From CAZEID01 sp964512075 (GTDB taxonomy: Bacteria; Patescibacteriota; WWE3; 9FT-COMBO-53-11): a stretch of 23,674 nt of DNA. Made by a program: the position numbers and the translations under genes. Below are positions 16,135 to 22,367 of the stretch, piece after piece; position 1 is the first letter of the stretch, and each line of letters starts with the position of its first letter. Where the stretch lies: positions 1 through 23,674 of the forward strand of contig CAZEID010000028.1 in the NCBI GenBank assembly GCA_964512075.1, written 5' to 3'. The notes beneath the pieces were generated by a model. That model was not told the origin of the DNA. It worked only from the letters and a program-made list of their open reading frames with translations, and did no database searches.

Positions 16135-17940
16135 TTAAGGAACGGCCCTCCCATAAATTCGCCGGACCCCCGAACCGGCAGCCTCCTCTTTGATTATCTC
16201 AAAACGTCCCAGCTTCTGAGTGCGGGGAACGTGCGGACCACCGCAAAGCTCCTTAGAGAAAGAACTGCGGAGGTCGGTTCCAACGTAGTAGAGGCCAATC
16301 TCCCCCAGTTGGCGGTACTTCTCTTCGAAAACCGCTTCGGCCCCCAGCGCTTTCGCCTCCTCAACACTCTTAACGACGGCTCTTTTCACGGGAAGGTTCT
16401 CCCGTATTTTAGCGTTCACCAGTTCGGCTACCTTCTTTAATTCCTCGGGGGTAAGTTTGCGGCCAAAGGTAAAGTCGTGCCGAAATCTGTCCACCTCGAT
16501 ATGCTGCCCGGCCTGGCGAACTTGGGGACCGAGGACAACCTTAAGAGCGGCATTGAGGAGGTGGGCCGCTGTGTGCTGAGGGGCAATTTTCTCTTCCTCC
16601 CCTTCCCGCTTTTGGGCGGCGGACCGCGCTCGCTCGCGCTGCACCTCGAGCTTCTTTTCGAAATCAGCTTCGTCGATTTTTAGGCCTTGGGATTTTGCCA
16701 GCTCCCGGGTAAGCTCCAGCGGAAAGCCATAGGTATCATAGAGGACGAAAGCGTCCACTGCCTTATCCCGAGCGGAGTCGCGGGACATCTTTTCCATCAC
16801 CTTCAGACCTTGGGAAAGAGAGCGGGAGAACTTTTGCTCCTCCTCTCCGATCACCGTTTGAATCCCTTTCTCCCGCTCATTCAGTTCTGGATAGATCTCG
16901 CCGTATATCTCGATCACCTTCCGAGCGGGCTCTCGCAGAAAGTAACCCTCGATCCCCAAAAGCCGACCGTGGAGAATCGCCCGCCGCAGAATGCGGCGGA
17001 GGACGTAACCCCGGCCGACATTCAACGGGGTCACGCCATCCCCCACCAGAAAAACTGCTCCTCGAACATGATCTGCAATAATCCGCAGTGAGCGCAAGCG
17101 CTCCTGCGCGGGGGACTGGTTTGCCAAACCACCAGACTGCGGAGTTACTTGTTTCTTCCCAATACCCGATTCACCTAGCCCTCTAACTACCAACGCCCCG
17201 ATCGTTTCCATAATTGGAGCGAAAAGGTCAGTTTCAAAGACACTGTTTTTCTTCTGCAGGATCAGTGCCAACCGCTCCAATCCCATCCCGGTATCGATAT
17301 TCTTCTGCTTCAGTTTGATGTACTCCCCCTCCTCATTCTTGAGGTACTCCATAAAAACCAGATTCCACAGCTCCACCTCTAAGCCGGAGGGGAGAATATA
17401 ATAAATCTCGGAGCAGGGACCGCAAGGACCTGTTTTCCCCGGCGGACCCCAAAAGTTATCTTCCCGTCCCTGTTCCCGAATTTCAATTCCGGGAACTTCC
17501 CTCTGCCAAATCGAGATCGCCTCCTCGTCCCGAGGAATACCCGGCTCGCCGGCAAAAACCGAAACAAACATCCGCCGATAATCTAAGCCCAACTCTTTAG
17601 TTAGGAAATTCCAAGCCAACGGAATTGCAGTTTCCTTGAAATAATCCCCGATGGAAAAGTTCCCCAGCATTTCAAAAAAAGTATGGTGATATTCATCGCC
17701 GACCGCATCAACATCAGAGGTCCGAAAGCACTTCTGGATCGAAGTGAGCCGCAAATTCCCCAAATCCACTTGGGCATCGGCCTCCCCTAACATGTAAGGC
17801 TTGAATTGCTGCATTCCGGCCGTAGTCAGCAAAACGGAGTCGTCGATTGGCGGCGGAACCAGCGAAGAAGACGGAACTACGGCATGGCCGTGGGAAACAA
17901 AATAGTCAAGAAATTTTCGACGAATTTCCGAGTGAGTCAT
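16135..17940 (-). CDS. alaS: alanyl-tRNA synthetase lacking the C-Ala domain
   Basis: A 601-residue class II synthetase that charges tRNA-Ala and tmRNA. The catalytic part begins MTHSEIRRKFLDYFVSHGH and carries QKCFRTSDVDAVG, HHTFFEMLGNFSIGDYFK and NIDTGMGLERLALILQ. The editing domain that clears Ser- and Gly-tRNA is intact: HTAAH (H456, H460) and CGGPH (C566, H570) supply the zinc ligands. The protein ends a few residues later, so the oligomerisation/C-Ala domain of the about 875-residue E. coli enzyme is missing. The ATG directly follows a TATAAT box, so the mRNA is probably leaderless. It shares a strand with the tmRNA gene about 300 nt upstream. Confidence 0.96.
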   Translation of the reverse strand: MTHSEIRRKFLDYFVSHGHAVVPSSSLVPPPIDDSVLLTTAGMQQFKPYMLGEADAQVDLGNLRLTSIQKCFRTSDVDAVGDEYHHTFFEMLGNFSIGDYFKETAIPLAWNFLTKELGLDYRRMFVSVFAGEPGIPRDEEAISIWQREVPGIEIREQGREDNFWGPPGKTGPCGPCSEIYYILPSGLEVELWNLVFMEYLKNEEGEYIKLKQKNIDTGMGLERLALILQKKNSVFETDLFAPIMETIGALVVRGLGESGIGKKQVTPQSGGLANQSPAQERLRSLRIIADHVRGAVFLVGDGVTPLNVGRGYVLRRILRRAILHGRLLGIEGYFLREPARKVIEIYGEIYPELNEREKGIQTVIGEEEQKFSRSLSQGLKVMEKMSRDSARDKAVDAFVLYDTYGFPLELTRELAKSQGLKIDEADFEKKLEVQRERARSAAQKREGEEEKIAPQHTAAHLLNAALKVVLGPQVRQAGQHIEVDRFRHDFTFGRKLTPEELKKVAELVNAKIRENLPVKRAVVKSVEEAKALGAEAVFEEKYRQLGEIGLYYVGTDLRSSFSKELCGGPHVPRTQKLGRFEIIKEEAAGSGVRRIYGRAVP

Positions 17941-17943
17941 CGG

Positions 17944-17973
17944 ATTATATCAGTGGGCCATTCGCTAGGTAAA
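17944..17973 (-). promoter_or_regulatory. alaS promoter giving a leaderless mRNA
   Basis: Minus strand TTTACC (17968-17973), 18-nt spacer, consensus TATAAT (17944-17949). Only CCG separates the -10 box from the alaS ATG, so a start 6-7 nt after the -10 box falls on or inside the start codon. Confidence 0.7.
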
Positions 17974-18038
17974 GCAAAGAAGGCCCTGAAAACACTAGGA
18001 AGAGTATAAGACACCGCGCAGACGTTTTACCAATCAGA

Positions 18039-18092
18039 AGGAGGCACCAGCCTGCCCTGGTCCCTACCGACCAAGGCAGACCGCTGCCTCCT
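18039..18092 (-). other. long hairpin between the RNA genes and alaS
   Basis: AGGAGGCA/TGCCTCCT (8 bp) encloses CTGCCTTGGTC/GACCAGGGCAG (11 bp, two G-U pairs) with the 6-nt loop GGTAGG. No T-run follows on either strand, so it is a poor intrinsic terminator. It lacks the GGTCAGG and AGCAGCC motifs of SRP RNA. It could be a processing or stability element at the end of the tmRNA transcript. Confidence 0.5.
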
Positions 18093-18106
18093 GCTAAGTA
18101 AGAAAA

Positions 18107-18236
18107 GCAATCCGGTTGGGATTCGAACCCAACTCGGGAAACCAGCCCACGCAAGCGTTCGGCATCTGGTTCCCTATCCTAATTGTGCCGCGTGGGTATT
18201 ACCCCCGACTCCGCAGAGTCTCACGCGACCGGATCG
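18107..18236 (-). ncRNA. unassigned tRNA-like RNA with acceptor stem and T-arm
   Basis: A 130-nt element on the minus strand starting 5 nt after the tmRNA gene. Its ends pair as a 7-bp acceptor-like helix (GATCCGG at 18229-18235 with CCGGATT at 18109-18115, one G-U pair, extendable by C-G). Next to the 3' strand is a canonical T-arm, TTGGG-TTCGAAT-CCCAA. In place of a D-arm there is an 8-bp helix (GTCGCGTG/CACGCGGC) holding two small hairpins (GACTC-TGCG-GAGTC and GGGT-AAT-ACCC). In place of an anticodon arm there is a stem AACCAG/CTGGTT with a 20-nt top. No anticodon loop is recognisable, so it is not a normal tRNA. TTTTCTT follows the 3' end. Could be a decayed or interrupted tRNA, or a new RNA. 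Confidence 0.45.
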
Positions 18237-18241
18237 CTAGA

Positions 18242-18371
18242 TGGAGTAGGCGGGAATCGAACCCGCGTCCGAACTGCGCGTTGAGTCATTAGCTCGCAAC
18301 CTTTTGGGGGAGTTTGCTAGGTTGGTTTTCCCCCGGGGTCGCCCCGCAGCCCGTCGACACCTTTCTACCCC
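18242..18371 (-). ncRNA. ssrA: tmRNA, unusually short (130 nt)
   Basis: The 5' end GGGGTAGAAAGGTGTCGACG and the 3' end CGGACGCGGGTTCGATTCCC plus GCCTACTCCA are the two halves of a tmRNA tRNA-like domain. GGGGTAG pairs with CTACTCC over 7 bp with a G3-U70 wobble, the alanine identity signal; discriminator A, CCA not encoded. The T-arm GCGGG-TTCGATT-CCCGC is perfect. Helix 2 can form from CTGCG (18345-18349) and CGCAG (18274-18278). Tandem stops TAA TGA (18286-18291) sit in a small hairpin loop, as in known tmRNAs; the frame before them reads (S)KLPQKVAS. A pseudoknot GGGGG/CCCCC with CAACC/GGTTG overlaps this frame. Usual length is 250-400 nt, so the later pseudoknots are missing. Confidence 0.75.
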
Positions 18372-18448
18372 TCTCCTAAGCTCACCGTTGCCGATGGACT
18401 TGGGAGAAAGCGCTTTTTAGTGACCCAGAAGCGTAACTGGGGAGGACG

Positions 18449-18613
18449 CTAGGGACGGCCTACATTTACATCGAGCCGAGCGAGCCGATCCACTAGGTTC
18501 CTCGCGATCTCGGCCGAAGTAACCGAGATTACGTCCGCGGTAACCCGCACCGCTATCACCGCGGCGGCGAGGCCCGTCAGGGCTAGGCCGAAAGCAATTT
18601 TTAGAACGATCAT
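18449..18613 (-). CDS. small single-pass membrane protein (54 residues), hypothetical
   Basis: Starts ATG at 18613 after AAAGGAGA and encodes MIVLKIAFGLALTGLAAAVIAV, a transmembrane helix, followed by a short charged tail (about residues 35-54: SAEIARNLVDRLARLDVNVG). The frame stays open upstream of this ATG, but that part reads through dense hairpins and is not protein-like, so I start at the ATG with the ribosome binding site. It lies between the attenuator-like leader and the tmRNA on the same strand. It could be a real small protein or chance; no family recognised. Confidence 0.45.
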   Translation of the reverse strand: MIVLKIAFGLALTGLAAAVIAVRVTADVISVTSAEIARNLVDRLARLDVNVGRP

Positions 18614-18935
18614 TCTCCTTTCCTCTTGGCCCGTCAGACTCACCCTTTCGGGGACCCTAATGGGCGGAGTGAGAAGATGTTCTCTGGACGCTGAATCCAG
18701 CTCCAGAAGACACCCTCCCACGGGAGTAATTCCCGTGACGGGAAATAATCTAGAGATTGCCAAAGTTCCGCGGCCGGGCCTCCTGGGAACCGCCCCCGAG
18801 AATGGTAGGATGGTCCAGTCCTCCCCTTTCTTGGGAAGCCAGGTGTCCCTCGCCCTCTCGGGAACGAATCTCAAGAAACCGAAACCCCCTTCGCATAAAG
18901 CTATGGAAGGGCCGTTTCCATCGAAGACTGGAAAC
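18614..18935 (-). other. hairpin-dense region without a recognised gene
   Basis: About 320 nt downstream of the attenuator terminator. On the minus strand it contains a run of hairpins: GTTTCCA/TGGAAAC (18914-18935), CCCTTCCATA/TATG-C-GAAGGG, TCCCGAGA/TCTCGGGG enclosing CTTCCC/GGGGAG, TTCCCG-TCA-CGGGAA (18730-18744), CTCC/GGAG (18715-18726) and TCTGGAGCTG/CAGC-G-TCCAGA. No RNase P, SRP or 6S signature is seen. It is either a structured leader of the small membrane protein gene or an unrecognised structured RNA. Confidence 0.45.
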
Positions 18936-18961
18936 AAAAAAAACGAGCCCTAAAGCTCGGT
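18936..18961 (-). terminator. intrinsic terminator of the leader RNA
   Basis: Minus strand CGAGC (18955-18959), 6-nt loop TTTAGG, GCTCG (18944-18948), then eight T (18936-18943). Its 5' arm and loop are also complementary to an upstream segment (see leader RNA), so it can be pre-empted. Confidence 0.8.
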
Positions 18962-19050
18962 TATCTTGATCAGCTTTAGGTAGGGACGGCCGCCTTCGGC
19001 GACCTAGGTTTCGAGCTTGCGCTCGAAATTAAAGCCGATTAGTTTTCAAC
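18936..19050 (-). ncRNA. candidate riboswitch/attenuator leader RNA
   Basis: A transcript from the promoter at 19057-19084 would begin near 19050 and end at the T-run 18936-18943. It folds as a three-way junction: P1 ATCGGCTTTA/TAAAGCTGAT (19030-19039 with 18969-18978, 10 bp), P2 TTTCGAGC-GCAA-GCTCGAAA (19009-19028, GNRA tetraloop) and P3 GGTCGCC-GAA-GGCGGCC (18988-19004). The P1 3' strand lies in CCTAAAGCT (18972-18980), a perfect complement of AGCTTTAGG (18949-18957) inside the terminator. So P1 plus terminator, or antiterminator alone, can form, but not both. Class not recognised; it could instead be a stable small RNA. Confidence 0.55.
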
Positions 19051-19056
19051 ACTTTG

Positions 19057-19084
19057 ATTATAGAACATTTTATCCGGTTGTCAA
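19057..19084 (-). promoter_or_regulatory. consensus promoter of the leader RNA
   Basis: Minus strand TTGACA (19079-19084), 16-nt spacer, TATAAT (19057-19062). Both boxes are perfect consensus. It points away from ftsK toward the attenuator, small membrane gene and tmRNA. Confidence 0.85.
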
Positions 19085-19141
19085 GTGCTATAGGACTTGT
19101 GGGCTGGGTAGAAGTAAATAGTTTAGCCGACCAGAAACCGT

Positions 19142-19147
19142 TATAAT
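19142..19147 (+). promoter_or_regulatory. -10 box upstream of ftsK
   Basis: Perfect TATAAT, with only a weak -35 (TAGTTT or AGTTTA) 16-17 nt upstream. The ftsK ATG is 12 nt downstream, so the leader would be about 5 nt with no room for a Shine-Dalgarno. Confidence 0.6.
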
Positions 19148-19158
19148 CATCTTGAAAA

Positions 19159-21282
19159 ATGCGGCGGTACCGAAGACGAGCGTTAAAAATTAATCTCAAG
19201 AGCGAGAGCTTCCAGTCCACAGTTGGAATTGCCCTCGTGGTCTTCTCGATCTTAGCAATCCTTTCCTTCTTCGGCCAAGTGGCTGGGTTCGGTTCATTTC
19301 TCCAAGATGCTCTCAATAAATTGTTCGGGTGGGGATCCTTTCTTATCCCGTTCATTACGATAATCCTCGGTTTGGTCCTCCTTCGTCTAAGGATAAAAAT
19401 TCCTCTAGTGGAACTGCGCACTTTTTACGGACTGGTTATCTTCACCCTAGCGCTACTTGGACTTCTGCACTTCTTTATCCCTTCCGACCGCGCTTATTAC
19501 GAAGCGGCCACTCTTGGACAAGGCGGGGGTTTAGTGGGGTATTACTTTCAACTAGGACTTCGCAAAATCTTCTCTTCCATCGGAGCCTTCCTTATCCTCT
19601 CGGCAACGATCATCGTTGGCACACTTGTAACCCTAAATATTTCCCTGGATGAGGCCCTTTTTTACCTTGCCGGGGCCGCTAAGAGAATAAAGGACTTTGT
19701 TCAGGCCAACCTTTGGAGACCATCCTCCCTCAGAAGCTCCCCATCCATTCCTAAAATCAACGAAGCCGAGAAAGGAGAGGAATCCCTTGCCGGGGCGAAA
19801 GCCTTGGAAGGTGAAGAAATCGAAATCGCCGTCCCCTACACTGCTCCCACCACCAAAACCGAAAGCCCTAAGCGGAAGCTTATTTGGGAGTACCCGACTC
19901 TCGACATTCTCAACGACCCTCCTGAAACCGCCGCCGAGCGGGGTGATATTGAAAAAAACGCCCAGCTAATTGAACAGACACTCGAGTCTTTCGGAGTAAA
20001 AGCTCGGGTGGCCGACATCAATCTGGGTCCTACGGTTACCCAATACGCCCTCGAAGCCGAACGCGGCACCAAGCTCTCCGCGATCACCAACCTCTCTTCC
20101 GACTTGGCGCTAGCCCTCGCTTCCAAAACTGGAACAGTTAGAATTGAAGCCCCCATTCCCGGAAAATCACAAGTCGGCGTCGAGGTCCCCAATCTTAAGC
20201 CGCAACTAGTAACCCTCAAGGAGATCCTCACTACCGAGCAAATGGGCGAAAACTCCAGTAAACTGGCCATCGCTCTCGGTCGAGATGTTTCGGGAGCTCC
20301 GGTGGTAGATGATCTTGACCGCATGCCGCACGTCCTAATCGCCGGAGCGACTGGATCGGGAAAATCAATCATGCTCCGCACGATTCTCGCAACAATTTTG
20401 TTCCGCGCCTCCCCAGAAGAGGTCCGGTTCATCCTAGTTGATCCAAAGAGAGTAGAATTCTCCAACTACAATGGGATTCCCCACCTGCTAATGCCGGTGA
20501 TTGTAGATCCAGAAAAAACTCTCCCCGCCTTTAAGTGGGCCATCGGCGAGATGAATAAGCGCTACCGAATGTTCCAGGAATTGGGAGCTCGCGACATCAG
20601 CGACTACAACGCCAAGGCCGAGGAGAAAATCCCTTACATCCTGATCGTAGTGGACGAGCTGGCAGATATCATGGTGATAGCACCAACCGAAGTGGAAAAA
20701 GCAATCACCCGCCTGGCCCAAATGGCCCGAGCTACTGGCCTCCACTTGGTTTTGGCCACCCAACGACCGTCAACGGACGTCTTAACGGGACTAATCAAGG
20801 CGAACATCCCTTGCCGAATTGCTTTTAACGTTACCTCCCAGATTGATTCTCGGGTGGTTCTGGATATGCCCGGGGCCGAAAAGCTCCTGGGCAAGGGAGA
20901 CATGCTCTACCTACCACCGGACCGCTCCAAGCCGATCCGAATCCAAAGCCCGTTTGTCTCCAATGAAGAGATGGGGCGAATTTTGGACTTCATGAAAAAC
21001 TCCGGCTGGACCCCGGATTACGTTGCGGAAGGGGAACTGGGAGAGATCGAAAGACAAATCGAGAACCTAAACGAACCGACCGACCCTCTCTTTAAGGAGG
21101 CCGTAGAGGTGGTTACCCAGTACGAGCGCGCCTCCGCCTCCCTCCTACAGCGCCGTCTCTCCATTGGCTACGCTCGAGCCGCTCGAATTTTGGACGAGTT
21201 GGAAGCGAGGGGAATTGTCGGCCCTGCCGAAGGAAGTAAACCCCGAGAGGTCCTGCGCCGAAACCCCGAAGAAGTCCTTTAA
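19159..21282 (+). CDS. ftsK: DNA translocase FtsK/SpoIIIE
   Basis: A 707-residue septal DNA pump that clears chromosome ends during division. The N-terminal membrane domain has four hydrophobic segments (about 21-46, 57-76, 90-108, 139-160), followed by a short charged linker. The motor has an alpha domain (residues about 265-350) and a RecA-like beta domain with Walker A GATGSGKS (396-403) and Walker B ILIVVDELAD (D499, E500), plus LATQRPSTDVLTGLIKANIP. The C-terminal winged-helix gamma domain (about 640-695; ASLLQRRLSIGYARAARILD) would read KOPS-type DNA motifs. The linker is short compared with E. coli FtsK (1329 residues), similar to SpoIIIE. The ATG follows a TATAAT box closely, with no ribosome binding site. 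Confidence 0.96.
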   Translation: MRRYRRRALKINLKSESFQSTVGIALVVFSILAILSFFGQVAGFGSFLQDALNKLFGWGSFLIPFITIILGLVLLRLRIKIPLVELRTFYGLVIFTLALLGLLHFFIPSDRAYYEAATLGQGGGLVGYYFQLGLRKIFSSIGAFLILSATIIVGTLVTLNISLDEALFYLAGAAKRIKDFVQANLWRPSSLRSSPSIPKINEAEKGEESLAGAKALEGEEIEIAVPYTAPTTKTESPKRKLIWEYPTLDILNDPPETAAERGDIEKNAQLIEQTLESFGVKARVADINLGPTVTQYALEAERGTKLSAITNLSSDLALALASKTGTVRIEAPIPGKSQVGVEVPNLKPQLVTLKEILTTEQMGENSSKLAIALGRDVSGAPVVDDLDRMPHVLIAGATGSGKSIMLRTILATILFRASPEEVRFILVDPKRVEFSNYNGIPHLLMPVIVDPEKTLPAFKWAIGEMNKRYRMFQELGARDISDYNAKAEEKIPYILIVVDELADIMVIAPTEVEKAITRLAQMARATGLHLVLATQRPSTDVLTGLIKANIPCRIAFNVTSQIDSRVVLDMPGAEKLLGKGDMLYLPPDRSKPIRIQSPFVSNEEMGRILDFMKNSGWTPDYVAEGELGEIERQIENLNEPTDPLFKEAVEVVTQYERASASLLQRRLSIGYARAARILDELEARGIVGPAEGSKPREVLRRNPEEVL

Positions 21283-21342
21283 ACCTGGGGGGCCATTTTG
21301 ATATTCTGAAATTGAAACCACGTCTGCCCCGCGTGACTTTCC

Positions 21343-21621
21343 ATGACTGAAACGCTTTTGTTAGTAATCATTGCACTGCTAACAGTAAATATCCTCTTTG
21401 TGGGGGTCTACATTGTCTTAGTTTTAAAAGAGGTTCGCCAAGCGGTCATCAAAATGAATCAAATCCTCGACAGCTTCTCGACTATCTCCTCGGCCATCGC
21501 TAATCCCGTTTCCAACGCCTCCGGTTTCTTTTCGGCAATTGTGGAGGGAGTCAAAGCCTTTCACCAAATTCAAGACACGGTTCTAAAGCATAGGAGCGAG
21601 AGTGAAAATGAATCAAAATAA
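21343..21621 (+). CDS. small membrane protein, hypothetical
   Basis: A 92-residue protein with one N-terminal transmembrane segment (about residues 4-28, LLLVIIALLTVNILFVGVYI) followed by a helix EVRQAVIKMNQILDSFSTIS, a layout like DUF948-type proteins. It starts 60 nt after ftsK and its stop overlaps the start of the YtxH-like gene, so the two are probably co-translated. No strong Shine-Dalgarno precedes the ATG. Specific function unknown; membrane or envelope role inferred only from topology and its partner. Confidence 0.72.
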   Translation: MTETLLLVIIALLTVNILFVGVYIVLVLKEVRQAVIKMNQILDSFSTISSAIANPVSNASGFFSAIVEGVKAFHQIQDTVLKHRSESENESK

Positions 21622-22072
21622 CGGAAACTTCAATCAATTCGCGCTCGGTTTTATTTTAGGCGGGATCTTCGGAATGCTTTACGCTCCCAAGAGCGGGAAA
21701 GAGAACCGAGCCGCCCTTAAAAAGATAGTTGAACTTTGGTCAGAAAAATTTAAGGAGCTGAGTCTGGAAGCAGGAGAGAAGGCCCAAGAAATCCGAGAGG
21801 TGGTCGAGCCCAAGATCGAGGAGATCCGACGGAATGCCGAACCAGTAGTGGAGGAAATTAAACCAATCGTCCAGGAAAAGGTGCAAGAAGCGACGGAAGT
21901 CCTGCGACCAATTATCCGAGAGACGAAGCAGGAGTTAGAAGAAAAAGTCAGCGAAACTATTGATCCCGCGATTGAGAAGGCTAAAGTTGAACTAGACAAA
22001 ACAATTGAGCAAGCCCGCGCCGAAATTCGCGAAAGCATCAAGCGCCGCCCCCAATATTTTCACGGCATCTGA
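21602..22072 (+). CDS. YtxH-like membrane/coiled-coil protein
   Basis: A 156-residue protein with the YtxH signature: a short hydrophobic helix with glycines ending in a basic turn (FALGFILGGIFGMLYAPKSG), then a long charged helix of repeated units such as EVVEPKIEEIR, EPVVEEIKPIVQEK and EVLRPIIRETKQELEEK, which suggests an extended amphipathic coil. YtxH proteins are stress-linked membrane proteins of unclear function. GTG at 21602 (five nt after AGGAG) and ATG at 21608 are both possible starts; I kept the GTG on the spacing. Overlap with the preceding gene is 20 nt. It is the last plus-strand gene before the convergent rRNA operon. Confidence 0.75.
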   Translation: MKMNQNNGNFNQFALGFILGGIFGMLYAPKSGKENRAALKKIVELWSEKFKELSLEAGEKAQEIREVVEPKIEEIRRNAEPVVEEIKPIVQEKVQEATEVLRPIIRETKQELEEKVSETIDPAIEKAKVELDKTIEQARAEIRESIKRRPQYFHGI

Positions 22073-22160
22073 TCGGGAAAATACCCAATTCGAACTTAGT
22101 AATCCTTCGGGAGTAACACCAAATAATACCGGTAACGGAATACAGGGTTGGCTTTGGCAC
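22073..22160. other. convergent spacer
   Basis: Between the YtxH-like gene and the 5S-derived region. I see no strong terminator hairpin on the plus strand and no gene. Confidence 0.4.
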
Positions 22161-22176
22161 GGTTGAAGGTAAAAAA

Positions 22177-22194
22177 CGTCCCGGCAATGACCTA
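22177..22194 (-). repeat. extra 5S rRNA 3' end fragment
   Basis: TAGGTCATTGCCGGGACG on the minus strand repeats the 3' end of the split 5S; the identity covers 24 nt (22172-22195 against 22264-22287). It is followed by TTTTTTA and CCTTCAACC, the same trailer type as the intact 5S. Just before it is a perfect hairpin, ACCGATAA-GTTC-TTATCGGT. It has no 5' half nearby, so it is a duplicated remnant or a transcript-end module. Confidence 0.7.
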
Positions 22195-22268
22195 TTTTTA
22201 ACACCGATAAGAACTTATCGGTTCAACAAAGATGGCAGTGCTCGGGCGTTTTGAGCGAAAACGAAAAA

Positions 22269-22286
22269 CGTCCCGGCAATGACCTA
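22269..22286 (-). rRNA. split 5S rRNA, 3' segment
   Basis: TAGGTCATTGCCGGGACG is the 3' strand of loop E, loop A and helix I. CCGGGACG pairs perfectly with the 5' end CGTCCCGG at 22687-22694, 400 nt upstream on the transcript. The flanks also match in part (GAAAACAAAAACG against CGTTTTTCGTTTTC), which extends the closing helix. This supports one transcript unit with the 5' segment. Confidence 0.6.
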
Positions 22287-22340
22287 TCCCGCACCAGAAC
22301 GAGTTCGGTGCGGGAGTAGCGATTTTGAAGAAATCGCGTC
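22287..22340 (-). other. 54-nt insertion in split 5S (loop E, 3' side)
   Basis: Interrupts GGGAGAG/TAGGTC. Contains GCGATTT-CTTCA-AAATCGC and CCCGCACC-loop-GGTGCGGG hairpins, the latter flanked by CTA/TAG that extend it. Its first bases GACGC pair with GCGTC at the end of the large insertion, closing the helix IV segment with GCGTCC/GGACGC. Confidence 0.55.
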
Positions 22341-22367
22341 CTCTCCCACCGCCTTGGAGATGGTAGG
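22341..22367 (-). rRNA. split 5S rRNA, helix IV/loop E segment
   Basis: CCTACCATCTCCAAGGCGGT plus GGGAGAG is the helix IV and loop E part of a 5S rRNA, sharing 20 identical nt (22341-22360) with the intact copy at 22496-22515. Joined between the 5' and 3' segments it restores a continuous 122-nt 5S sequence without loss of a base at either junction, apart from the A usually following GGT. Confidence 0.6.

Noticed and set aside
18039..18092. SRP (4.5S) RNA
   Set aside because: It is a long hairpin but lacks the conserved GGTCAGG and AGCAGCC internal loop motifs.
18000..18240. T-box leader for alaS
   Set aside because: No T-box sequence (GGTGGTACCGCG-like) and no terminator before alaS; alaS has its own promoter next to the ATG.
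18242..18371. Permuted two-piece tmRNA
   Set aside because: The 5' acceptor strand precedes the T-arm in transcript order, as in a one-piece gene.
18614..18935. RNase P RNA (rnpB)
   Set aside because: The conserved GAGGAAAGTCC and ACAGAA-GGCTTA segments are not present.
18449..18937. A 162-residue reading upstream-extended from the 54-residue membrane protein
   Set aside because: The extension starts at TTG without a ribosome binding site, runs through hairpins right after a terminator and has low-complexity Pro/Arg/Gly content.
18660..18969. Plus-strand frames of 70-97 residues over the hairpin region
   Set aside because: No start signals; the open frames follow from GC-rich palindromes.
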